Part shown: one piece after another, positions 28,201 to 35,522 of the stretch
Numbering within the stretch: the stretch's first letter is position 1
Layout of the letters: each line of letters opens with the position of its first letter
Assembly: GCF_003958645.1 (NCBI RefSeq)
Contig: NZ_RXLO01000001.1
Coordinates: 620,001-684,000 of the forward strand
Direction: 5' to 3'
DNA length: 64,000 nt
Source of the DNA: Chitinophaga rhizosphaerae
GTDB lineage: Bacteria; Bacteroidota; Bacteroidia; Chitinophagales; Chitinophagaceae
The notes under the pieces: model-generated
What the model was told of the DNA's origin: nothing
What the model saw: only the letters and a program-made list of their open reading frames with translations
The model's database searches: none
Program-made: the position numbers and the translations under genes

Positions 28201-30458
28201 GCCTGTCCCAACTGTTCGACCACGTTACCGAACTGCAACCACTGCAGATACCCGGGCACGATTTCCTCTGTTTCCGCGTCGGTGGCGGGGATCAGCGGTT
28301 TTAGCGACAACAGCCGCTCGATGAGCGTACGCACCGGAACGCCGGCGGATTCGGTTTCATCTGCATGCGTGTCGTGAAACTCCTGCAACAATTGCAGTTG
28401 CCGGCGCAGGTTGTGCAGCAGCGCATCGCGGCGGAGGGTGATCGTGTGGAGATCGGTGTCCGGCTTGAGGGCGGCTTCGTAACTCTGCTTGAGGTCTTTG
28501 ATGAAAGCGCGCTTGTCGCCCTGACTGTCATGTATATACGAACACAAATCCGAAAGCCCCTGTTGCTGCAGGCGATGGAATACCACGTCGAGCGCAGCGC
28601 GTTTCTCGCAAACGAACAGCACTTTCTTCCCCCTCGCCACGAAATCGGCGATGAGGTTGGTGATCGTCTGGCTCTTGCCCGTTCCCGGGGGGCCTTGAAT
28701 GATATAACTTTCGCCTTTCCGCGCTTGCAGGATGGCCCGCGTTTGCGTAGGATCGGCCTGTATGACGTGGAACCATTCTTCGGGCAGGGCCGGCAGTTCC
28801 GTTTCTTCCGCCAGCGGCCGCGGATGGTCGCTGAAGAGATGGTCGAACACGCCATGCCGGTGCCGCTGCTCGATGGCGGCGTTGTAGTCGCGCACCAGGC
28901 TCATTTTCTTGTAGTTGAAATTCCCCAGTACCACCTGGCAGGCGTCGAACTCCCAGCGGTATGGGTTCGCTTCGGCTTCCGCCCATTCGAACAATTCCTT
29001 TTCGGTTACCTCGTCCGGTTCGGCAGGCGCGTCTTTCGGCTTCGGCACTTCCGCGCCGCTGGTCTTTTTCCGGTATTGCTCGGCGGTTTCGCGCGCTTCC
29101 TTGTAAATGAGGCGGATGCGGGGCTTACGGAGATATTGCAGCACGATGCCGCGGTTGGCGCCCTCCACCTGCCGGCGGATGTGATCGCAGAACACCTCGG
29201 GCGACATGTCTTCCAGGTCCACACCGTCCGGCAATTCGATACCGAACAGTTCCCGCAGGCGGTTGGCCAGCACGGGATTCACTTCGGCGTTGTTATCGGT
29301 CACCGTCAGCACATATTGATCGCCGCCGGTCTGTTTTTTGTTTTTCAATTCCACGGGCAGCAGCAACAGTGGACTGTGGATGCTTTCCTGCGGTTCTTCG
29401 GCGAGGTTGTGCCATTTCAGGAAAGCTATTACCAGCTTGAGTTGCGAGAAACCGAATTCCTGCACGTCGCGCTGCGCCTCCAGCCTGATCTTGTTCAGCA
29501 CGGCAGGCAAATAGGGATGGTCTTCGAAACGGAGGTATTTATTGAGGGACAAATCGCCCATGGCCACCACTTTCGATTCGATATCCGCATTCCAGGTAAA
29601 CAGCAGTTCCGGCCGGATGCTCTGGTGGTGCAGTACCATGGGAACGCTGCCGAAAGTGAGGTTGGCGAAGCGGGAATTGGGTTTGTAGTACAGCAGGCGG
29701 TTGCGGCGGCTGATGTCGAACAGCCGGTTGCGGAGTTTGTGGAGGATGAATTGTTGCTTCTCGCTGCGGTCGTGCGTTACCCAGCCGGCTACCTGCGCCA
29801 GGTCTGTCTGTTTTTCGGGGTCGAAGTCACGGTAATTTTCGAGCCGGTGAATGGCTTCGCGCAGATCGGGCGTTCTGTTGCCGCGCTCCAGTTCCGTCAT
29901 TTCGGTGATGAGGGTGCCGAGGGCGGGATGGAGGTTTTTATGGAGGAGGGGGCGCTCACGCTGCGCCACGAGGGTTTGCAGCGTTTCCGGATCGTGCAGG
30001 TCGAGCCCCAGTGCGAGGCTGGCCAGCACGAGGCCGAGCACGAAGATATCGGTCTGTTCGTCGTGATGCCCCAGCAGCATTTCGTAGCTGTTGAAACCCG
30101 GGATGTAGGCGGCGTGTCGGAGCGGTTGAGCCGTATCCGTATGTATGCGGAGCGATTGCGCCGCCTGGCCTTCGGGCAGCCGCACTTTATCGATCACATC
30201 GAAGTGGGGATTATGCCCGTTGAAGAGGGCATCTACCTTATCGGCGGCTTCCTGTGGCGGGAGGGCGCCTTCCGGGTTGAGCCGGAGGGTGCGGGCCGTG
30301 GCCTGGATGGCGGATTCGGGGCCGAAGGGAGCCACGAGGCCTTCGTCGTGCAATGCCTGTACGTCGCGGAAAAGCGGGAGTACGGCCGCGATAACGTCGT
30401 CTGTGGTGTATGGTCCGTGCTGGAAGGCAGTTTGCAGGAACTGCCGGAATGAGATCAT
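25287..30458 (-). CDS. Giant DUF4011/SF1 helicase with kinase-like N-terminus, degenerate nuclease and WGR domain
   Basis: The start is ATG 30458 (1723 residues). Residues 1-210 resemble a protein kinase C-lobe (VLPLFRDVQALHDEGLV, then DIFVLGLVLASLALGLDL near 136-154) but lack the HRD loop. DUF4011 begins near 233 (LRNRLFDISRRNRLLYYK). An SF1 helicase has Walker A GPPGTGKSQT near 590, Walker B FDEASQ near 1198, VGDEKQMPP and later motifs (IIIMSVCYAPD). Near 1555-1610 lies a Vsr/MTES_1575-like nuclease fold (GFRCSLAV, LGIQVDD). A WGR-like domain ends the protein. DUF4011-helicase-Vsr is the architecture of the single-gene antiphage system called Hhe. Here the nuclease residues appear changed. 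No other defence gene is adjacent. Confidence 0.88.
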   Translation of the reverse strand: MISFRQFLQTAFQHGPYTTDDVIAAVLPLFRDVQALHDEGLVAPFGPESAIQATARTLRLNPEGALPPQEAADKVDALFNGHNPHFDVIDKVRLPEGQAAQSLRIHTDTAQPLRHAAYIPGFNSYEMLLGHHDEQTDIFVLGLVLASLALGLDLHDPETLQTLVAQRERPLLHKNLHPALGTLITEMTELERGNRTPDLREAIHRLENYRDFDPEKQTDLAQVAGWVTHDRSEKQQFILHKLRNRLFDISRRNRLLYYKPNSRFANLTFGSVPMVLHHQSIRPELLFTWNADIESKVVAMGDLSLNKYLRFEDHPYLPAVLNKIRLEAQRDVQEFGFSQLKLVIAFLKWHNLAEEPQESIHSPLLLLPVELKNKKQTGGDQYVLTVTDNNAEVNPVLANRLRELFGIELPDGVDLEDMSPEVFCDHIRRQVEGANRGIVLQYLRKPRIRLIYKEARETAEQYRKKTSGAEVPKPKDAPAEPDEVTEKELFEWAEAEANPYRWEFDACQVVLGNFNYKKMSLVRDYNAAIEQRHRHGVFDHLFSDHPRPLAEETELPALPEEWFHVIQADPTQTRAILQARKGESYIIQGPPGTGKSQTITNLIADFVARGKKVLFVCEKRAALDVVFHRLQQQGLSDLCSYIHDSQGDKRAFIKDLKQSYEAALKPDTDLHTITLRRDALLHNLRRQLQLLQEFHDTHADETESAGVPVRTLIERLLSLKPLIPATDAETEEIVPGYLQWLQFGNVVEQLGQALEETGAEPVFASHPLSRVNESVFASPQPIGMLKQLTADALALLEALQSAREHASRLNELKALVLQATLLLPLAGAGLLRLVDPSHPDAQAFEKRFAEVKGLQKSAGEAAAQNTGWRQKLSVEDTVTGLEVARRHEGSFWRFLSGRWRRLNRTLRAQYDFAARAVPPSAVSILEQLQHEYEAAATASRARQSLESDYRISQLEMTWLAVERLRGKLHEPSLQYLLHHPQAADTVKHLAALQESLLKLESLLAQTLADPAPQPFGELADLLESIRLNAPALEELLPVLGNYIALPGDFKSALRKLPWSPGELEAGMAGKSLRQLYRSNKAFAQAGAQNVEQAVGTVKHCYGELLQLNAAYIRANIRRQFLENVQRSQKADEAYMEGRRILENEFSKSMRFKSIRELCSRASGRVLLDLKPVWLMSPLSVSDAFPLDQPFFDAVIFDEASQITLEEGVPALYRAPQTIIVGDEKQMPPTDFFSARTGDPDDLGADPVDDDILSADADSLLTQGARKMNSYLLGWHYRSHFETLISYSNHAFYDAALLTIPDRSEHAAQRQPISVAAPSDAMFNIKAIFDRSISYHHIPQGVYAKRGNTAEAGYIAHLVRELLGKRTKDSIGIVAFSQEQQSAINAALDVLAEQDPAFDDLLDEAMARTENGQFTGLFVKNLENVQGDERDIIIMSVCYAPDPRGKMSMHFGPINKKGGEKRLNVIFSRARRHMAIVSSIRHGQITNLYNPGANFLSRFLQYAEQVSAGNMKQARMVLDGLTAARPQGRFRSGDTVVLQEIREALEKEGLTVAEQVGQSGFRCSLAVKSKPDDAQFALGIQVDDEAWYQHDNVLEQYYQRPAVMETFGWRTMTVYAKDWLSEPEKVVEDIMKRLGKQAQANGNAVMKEDALPEGTVRLLSGEGKQEKFWEITATGPKLFIRHGKSGTKGQIEVKTCINEADAEKEMDKAIAEKKAAGWRELAAS

Positions 30459-30648
30459 CGTCAAGGTAAAAAATTAAGCGCCTGGGGCCGGGGGTTCGTT
30501 TTCCGGCCGCCCAAAATTACCAATTTCCCCGCCGCCTCAAACCGAAATCGCCTTCATTTTCCGCTTCGATGTCGAATATTTCGTTCTCGCTGCATCCCGT
30601 TGGGCCACGGGCCCCATGCCCGGTAATTTGCATGGAAAAGCAACGGAA

Positions 30649-32817
30649 ATGAAAACCATTTGCCTTTTGGCCCTGGCGGGGCTTTTAGCTCACTATAACG
30701 CATCCGCGCAGCAGATTATTGGCCGCGTCACGGATAAAACCGGCCGCGGGCTGGAAGGCGCCAGCGTCATCCTAGCCGGAACGGCGGACGGCGCCACGGC
30801 CGACAGCCTCGGCAGGTTCCGGTTCACCACTTCCGCGCCTGCACCTTACCGGTTGACGGCCAGCTATATCGGCTACAAACCCGCCACCATGGAAGCCACT
30901 CCGGGCATAGACATCCGCATCGCGCTGGCCATCGACCCCTCGTCCCTGCAACCCGTCGTGATTTCCGCCGGCTCCTTTTCCGCCGGGGACAAAAACAAAG
31001 GCGCCGTCATGACCGCCATGGACGTGGTTTCCGTGGCCGGCAACGGCGGCGATGTGGCCAATGCTGCGCGCACCCTGCCCGGTGCGCAGCAGATCGGGGA
31101 AAGGGAAGGGCTCTTCGTACGGGGAGGCGCCGGGAACGAAACCCGCCAGTTCGTAGACGGTACGCTGGTGCCTTCGCCGTATTTCGCGGCCATGCCCGGG
31201 CTGCCGCAGTTCAACCGCATTTCATCGCCTTTCCTGTTCGACGGCATCATTTTCAGTACCGGCGGGTATTCCGCCGCATACGGCCAGGGCCTCAGCGGCG
31301 CGCTCATCCTCGAAACGCAGGACCTGCCAGACAAATCGTCAGCCGTGATCGGGATATCGCCCATGGTGGCGGTGGCCGGCGTGCAAAAACTGGCGAAGAA
31401 CGGCAACAGCAGCATAGGGCTCAGCACGAGGTTCATGTCCTGGCAATACTACGCCAAAGCCGTTCCCCAAAATCCGGAATACGCCAAAGGTCCGGCTTAC
31501 TCCGTCACGGAAGCGAATTTCCGCGCCAAAACGGGCAAGACCGGCATGCTGAAAATCTACGCCAACTTCGGTTTCCATCAATCTGAACTCTACCGCGAAG
31601 ATGTAGACAGCGCCGCGCTGCTGGACCGTTTCGCATCTACCGACCGGAATATTTACCTCAACCTCAGCCACCGGAGCCGCCCGGGAGAAAACTGGCGCCT
31701 GGATCTGGGGGGATCGCTGAATTACAACAGCGCGGACATTAGCCGGGGTGTAACAGGACAGGATAAGGCAGGTGTTCATCCGGAAGGTGCGGCCTTCGAA
31801 AGTAAAACCGCCGAAATCCGCAGCCGTGAGCGATCGCTGCAGGGGAAGGCCGCGATCACCCGTTATCTCGGCGGCGGACATTTGCTGCTGGCAGGTTCGG
31901 AAGTACAGATCGGCGAGTTGGATGAATTGTATGCCGCATTCGCGGAAGGAGCGTGGCGGCTGCATCATGCCGTGGCCCTGCGAACGGGCGCACGATGGGA
32001 ATTCAGCCGGCTCTCCGGCCGGGGAGACCTTGCGCCCCGCCTGAGCCTCGCCGTGCGGACGGGCGCCAATTCCCAGCTCAACGCGGCCTGGGGGATGTAC
32101 TTCCAGCAGGCGGAAAGGCGCTGGCGGGCGGAAGCGCCCTTCCTGCCGCAAGCCAAAGCCACCCATTACATCCTCAATTACACGCGGAAGGAAAATGGAA
32201 GGCTCTTCCGGGCGGAGGCGTTCTACAAAAAATACGACCGCCTCCTCAAAACGGAACCTGACATCGGTATGAACGGTTCCGGCTACGCGAACGGACTGGA
32301 AATGTTCTGGCGCGATAAAAAGTCGGTCCGCAATTTCGATTACTGGGTCAGCTACAGCTATCTCCACACCCGCCGCGATCACCTCGATTTCCCCATGCCG
32401 CTGCAACCCGATTTCGCCGCGCCGCACACTTTGTCGGTAGTCACCAAACGGTTCTTCGAAAAGCTCAGCACCAACGTGAATCTCTCGTGGTCCCTGGCAG
32501 CAGGGAGGCCTTACTACGACTTCGCGCCGGGAAGCGCCATCCGCCAGCAGGGCACCACCAAGGGGTACAACGTCGTCAATCTCGGACTGGCGCACATGCT
32601 GTCGCTCTTCCCGAAATGGAAACAGAAAGACTTCACCGTAATTGCATGTGGCGTCAACAACCTGCTGGGAACCAGGCAGGTGTTCGGGTACACGTTCAGC
32701 TACGACGGCAATAACAGATCGCCGGTAACCTTACCGGCTACACGAAATTACTTCATCGGGATCTTCATGAGCCTGGGCATCGACCGGACGGAAGATTACC
32801 TCAACGAAAATTTGTAA
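30649..32817 (+). CDS. TonB-dependent receptor with carboxypeptidase-like N-domain
   Basis: The start at ATG 30649 gives a signal peptide ending in NASAQ; the frame extends eleven codons further but without sense. The 722-residue protein has a carboxypeptidase-regulatory-like domain (GRVTDKTGRGLEGASVIL), a plug (ARTLPGAQQIGEREGLFVRG, GGYSAAYGQGLSGALILET) and a C-terminal beta-barrel. No SusD partner follows, so it is unlikely to be a classic glycan-uptake pair. It heads a plus-strand series of a secreted protein, a two-TM protein, a LytS-type kinase and a LytTR regulator. The substrate is unknown. The 190-bp divergent gap to the helicase gene holds no clear signal. Confidence 0.9.
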   Translation: MKTICLLALAGLLAHYNASAQQIIGRVTDKTGRGLEGASVILAGTADGATADSLGRFRFTTSAPAPYRLTASYIGYKPATMEATPGIDIRIALAIDPSSLQPVVISAGSFSAGDKNKGAVMTAMDVVSVAGNGGDVANAARTLPGAQQIGEREGLFVRGGAGNETRQFVDGTLVPSPYFAAMPGLPQFNRISSPFLFDGIIFSTGGYSAAYGQGLSGALILETQDLPDKSSAVIGISPMVAVAGVQKLAKNGNSSIGLSTRFMSWQYYAKAVPQNPEYAKGPAYSVTEANFRAKTGKTGMLKIYANFGFHQSELYREDVDSAALLDRFASTDRNIYLNLSHRSRPGENWRLDLGGSLNYNSADISRGVTGQDKAGVHPEGAAFESKTAEIRSRERSLQGKAAITRYLGGGHLLLAGSEVQIGELDELYAAFAEGAWRLHHAVALRTGARWEFSRLSGRGDLAPRLSLAVRTGANSQLNAAWGMYFQQAERRWRAEAPFLPQAKATHYILNYTRKENGRLFRAEAFYKKYDRLLKTEPDIGMNGSGYANGLEMFWRDKKSVRNFDYWVSYSYLHTRRDHLDFPMPLQPDFAAPHTLSVVTKRFFEKLSTNVNLSWSLAAGRPYYDFAPGSAIRQQGTTKGYNVVNLGLAHMLSLFPKWKQKDFTVIACGVNNLLGTRQVFGYTFSYDGNNRSPVTLPATRNYFIGIFMSLGIDRTEDYLNENL

Positions 32818-32830
32818 CAAAATCCATAAC

Positions 32831-33454
32831 ATGAAAAAGATCACCACCATCGTCATCGCCCTGTTTGCAATGTTGGCCGCCAGTGCGCAAAGTCCGCAAC
32901 TGGAGAGCGCCGTGTCCAAACTGAATTCCGCGCGCACCGCGGCAGAATACCAGGACCTGGCCAACACTTTCCAGCGGCTGGCTTCGGCCGACGCCAAATC
33001 GTGGCTGCCGCCGTACTACGCTGCCGTCGCCAACATGAAACTGGCTTTCCTGCAGAAGGAGAAAGCCATGGCACTGAGCGCCCTTGCGGAAGAACAGATC
33101 GCCAATGCGGAGGCGCTCGTTCCGGCGGGCAACGCCAAAGAAATGTCGGAGATCTACACCGTGAAAAGCTTCATCGAACGGAGCAAGGTCGAAGCCGATC
33201 CCATGACCAACGGCCGCAAGTTCGGGCCCATCGCCGGAAAATACCTCGCGCAGGCACGGAAACTGGACCCGCAGAACCCGCGGGCCCTGTACCTCGACGG
33301 CCACATCAAATTCCACACGCCCGCGCTCTGGGGCGGCGACAAGAACAAAGCGAAAGCCCTTTTCACCGAAGCCCTCCACCATTTCAACGAACCGCCGGCA
33401 TCGGCCACAGCGCCACAGTGGGGAAAAACCGAATGCCAGCAAATGTTGCAGTAA
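32831..33454 (+). CDS. Secreted helical (TPR-like) protein, unknown
   Basis: The 207-residue protein has a signal peptide ending in LAASAQ, followed by an all-helical body with Ala-rich pairs of helices that look like degenerate tetratricopeptide repeats (LASADAKSWLPPYYAAVANM, AGKYLAQARKLDPQNPRALY). The second of these, with a DPxNPRALY pattern, is the most TPR-like. It begins 13 bp after the TonB receptor and is probably co-transcribed. A periplasmic accessory of that receptor is a reasonable guess from position alone. A strong hairpin follows it at 33461-33485. Confidence 0.8.
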   Translation: MKKITTIVIALFAMLAASAQSPQLESAVSKLNSARTAAEYQDLANTFQRLASADAKSWLPPYYAAVANMKLAFLQKEKAMALSALAEEQIANAEALVPAGNAKEMSEIYTVKSFIERSKVEADPMTNGRKFGPIAGKYLAQARKLDPQNPRALYLDGHIKFHTPALWGGDKNKAKALFTEALHHFNEPPASATAPQWGKTECQQMLQ

Positions 33455-33460
33455 TCCACG

Positions 33461-33485
33461 GGGAGGAAGGCAGGGCCTTCCTCCC
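33461..33485 (+). terminator. Strong hairpin inside the TonB/LytTR gene series
   Basis: GGGAGGAAGGC pairs perfectly with GCCTTCCTCCC around a 3-nt loop, followed only by TTAAAA. It could be a weak terminator, attenuator or RNA-stability element lowering expression of the downstream signalling genes. Confidence 0.5.
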
Positions 33486-33499
33486 TTAAAACCAACAGC

Positions 33500-33694
33500 A
33501 TGAAAGCATCTACCGAACGCAAAATCATCCGATGGGTCCACATCCTGTTCAGCATTCCCATCATCGGGTTCATCTACGGCCCTGTCGCGGAACTGCCGTA
33601 TGCCGCCGGCGCGGTCAGGTTCGTTTTCTTCCCCCTTATCGTTCTTTCCGGATTCTGGTTATGGAAAGCCAATGGATTAAAAAACACTTGTTAA
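33500..33694 (+). CDS. Small two-TM membrane protein
   Basis: The 64-residue protein has two hydrophobic helices (VHILFSIPIIGFIYGP and VRFVFFPLIVLSGFWLW) and short charged ends. It lies 12 bp before the histidine kinase and 45 bp after the secreted helical protein. Similar tiny two-TM proteins occur beside LytS-type kinases in this phylum. It may modulate the kinase in the inner membrane, but nothing in the sequence proves this. The start is ATG 33500. Confidence 0.7.
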   Translation: MKASTERKIIRWVHILFSIPIIGFIYGPVAELPYAAGAVRFVFFPLIVLSGFWLWKANGLKNTC

Positions 33695-33706
33695 ATTAGC
33701 CGAAAG

Positions 33707-34717
33707 ATGAAAGCCTTCCTTCGAAAATACGCTGTCCGCATCGCGGTTACCTTCATGTTCGTTGTCATTGCCTGGACGATCCGGCAGGGCATTGTACCCG
33801 ATATGACCATAGGCCGCCACCTGCTAACGAGCATCCCGGTGATCATCGTCACCCAATTCGTCTGGACGGTACTTTCGGGCGTACATAAGCTGCTCGACAA
33901 AGTATTCCCTTTCACGAAAAGCGACGCCGGGCGTATTTTTCTTCAAATCGTACTGGGAACCATCCTGATCTACGTGATCCGGAGCATCGTTTTTTCAATC
34001 ATCCAGTCCAACTTCAAAATCGAGATCGACCAGCTCACATCCGCCATGATCGCCACCATCAATAATTTCGTATCCATCACCATCAACCTCGCGCTGATCG
34101 GCCAATATTACACGAACCGCTGGCGCGAAGGCATCTTGAAGGAAGAAAGGCTCGTCAGGGAAAAGATGCAATTGCAGTTCCTCCACCTTAAAAACCAGGT
34201 AGACCCGCATTTCCTGTTCAACGCGTTCACGTCGCTAGACAGCCTCGTCCATTCCAATCCCGACCTGGCGTCGCAGTTCATCCGCCATCTTTCCAAGGTA
34301 TACCGCTACGCATTGCAGAACCGCGACAAGGATATGGTGAGCCTGCAAACGGAGTTGGAAATGCTCCATCACTACATCGCCTTACAGAAAATTCGATTCG
34401 GCACGGCGCTGGTGGTTGATATTGAGCTGGATGCATCGCTGATGGACAGGCGCATCGCAGCGGTGACGCTGCAGATGCTCATGGACAATGCCATCAAGCA
34501 CAACGAAATACATGCCGACCATCCATTACGCATACGCATATACGAACAAGACGATTACATCATCGTTTCGAATAACAAGCAGATCCGCAAGCAGTTGGCG
34601 GCTTCAGATAAACAAGGCCTTGAGCAGCTGAAACAGTTATATACGTTCCTTTCTGCCAGGCAGGTCAGGGTGGAAGACGGGGTGGCGGAATTCACGGTGG
34701 CGCTGCCGCTTTCTTAA
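33707..34717 (+). CDS. LytS/YpdA-type sensor histidine kinase
   Basis: The 336-residue protein has four N-terminal TM segments (to about residue 140), then the LytS-type His_kinase domain: LKNQVDPHFLFNAFTSLDSL near 163-182 with the phospho-accepting His in PHFLFN, then an abbreviated ATPase domain with MLMDNAIKHNE near 260 and a degenerate glycine region. It lacks an extracellular sensor domain, so it probably senses through its membrane part or a partner. The LytTR regulator starts 9 bp after its stop and is its obvious partner. Confidence 0.93.
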   Translation: MKAFLRKYAVRIAVTFMFVVIAWTIRQGIVPDMTIGRHLLTSIPVIIVTQFVWTVLSGVHKLLDKVFPFTKSDAGRIFLQIVLGTILIYVIRSIVFSIIQSNFKIEIDQLTSAMIATINNFVSITINLALIGQYYTNRWREGILKEERLVREKMQLQFLHLKNQVDPHFLFNAFTSLDSLVHSNPDLASQFIRHLSKVYRYALQNRDKDMVSLQTELEMLHHYIALQKIRFGTALVVDIELDASLMDRRIAAVTLQMLMDNAIKHNEIHADHPLRIRIYEQDDYIIVSNNKQIRKQLAASDKQGLEQLKQLYTFLSARQVRVEDGVAEFTVALPLS

Positions 34718-34726
34718 AATTGAATT

Positions 34727-35482
34727 ATGCGAATTTTGATCCTGGAAGACGAGCCCCTCGTGGCTGCGCATCTCATCAAACAGGTACGGGAACTGGAACC
34801 GGAATGGCAGATCATCGGCCCGGTAGCCAGCCTGCGCGAAGCGGAGCTGTTCCTGCAGGCGGGCCCTGATCTGGTGCTGGCAGACATCCAGCTGTCTGAC
34901 GGCATCAGCCTCGACCTGTTCCATCACCTCGAACCCGCCGTTCCCGTTATTTTCACGACGGCTTACGATCAATACGCCATCCGCGCGTTCAAGATCAACA
35001 GTATCGATTACCTCCTCAAACCCATAGACCCCGACGAACTTGCCGCCGCCTTCCGGAAATATGCCGTATTGCGCGATAAATATGCCAGCCCGCAGTTCAT
35101 GGGCGAACTGATGCAGTTCGTCCGCCACCAGCAACAGAAGCAGCTTTTCAAGGAATCGTTCACCGTCCATTCCGGTAAAAGCGTATATGTGTTCCCGTTA
35201 GGCGAGATCGCGGGGTTCTCCAAAAATGAGGTGATCTATCTCCATCATGCCGATGGCCGCAACTGGATCACCGATTACCGCTCGCTCGACGAGATCGAGG
35301 AACTGCTCGATCCGCAGCAATGCTATCGCGCCAGCCGCCAGTTCATCGTCAACCGCACATGGCTCGCTGGTTACAAGACCGATGATACGAGCCGTCTCAC
35401 ATTACACTTCAAGGCCGGGAAATGGCCGCCGGTAACGGTGAGCAAAGACAAGGCAGCCGCGTTCCGTAGCTGGTTCGGTTGA
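34727..35482 (+). CDS. LytTR-family response regulator
   Basis: The 251-residue protein has a receiver domain (acidic pocket ILEDEP at 4-9, phospho-Asp in LVLADIQLSDG near 55, TTAYDQYAIRAFKINSIDYL with Thr and Lys residues near 83-103), then a LytTR DNA-binding domain from about 145 (FTVHSGKSVYVFPLGEIAGF, QCYRASRQFIVNRTWL). It pairs with the kinase 9 bp upstream. LytTR proteins bind direct repeats; the likely targets include this locus, although no clear repeat was found in its upstream regions. Confidence 0.94.
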   Translation: MRILILEDEPLVAAHLIKQVRELEPEWQIIGPVASLREAELFLQAGPDLVLADIQLSDGISLDLFHHLEPAVPVIFTTAYDQYAIRAFKINSIDYLLKPIDPDELAAAFRKYAVLRDKYASPQFMGELMQFVRHQQQKQLFKESFTVHSGKSVYVFPLGEIAGFSKNEVIYLHHADGRNWITDYRSLDEIEELLDPQQCYRASRQFIVNRTWLAGYKTDDTSRLTLHFKAGKWPPVTVSKDKAAAFRSWFG

Positions 35483-35522
35483 CGGGGTCCGGGATACAGG
35501 TGATGTCTTTTTCCAGTAATAA

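Noticed and set aside
28365-30452. 695-codon open frame on the plus strand opposite the giant helicase
   Set aside because: GC-rich codon use leaves the antisense frame open; composition is His/Arg/Phe/Gly-rich without domains, and the minus-strand gene is clear.
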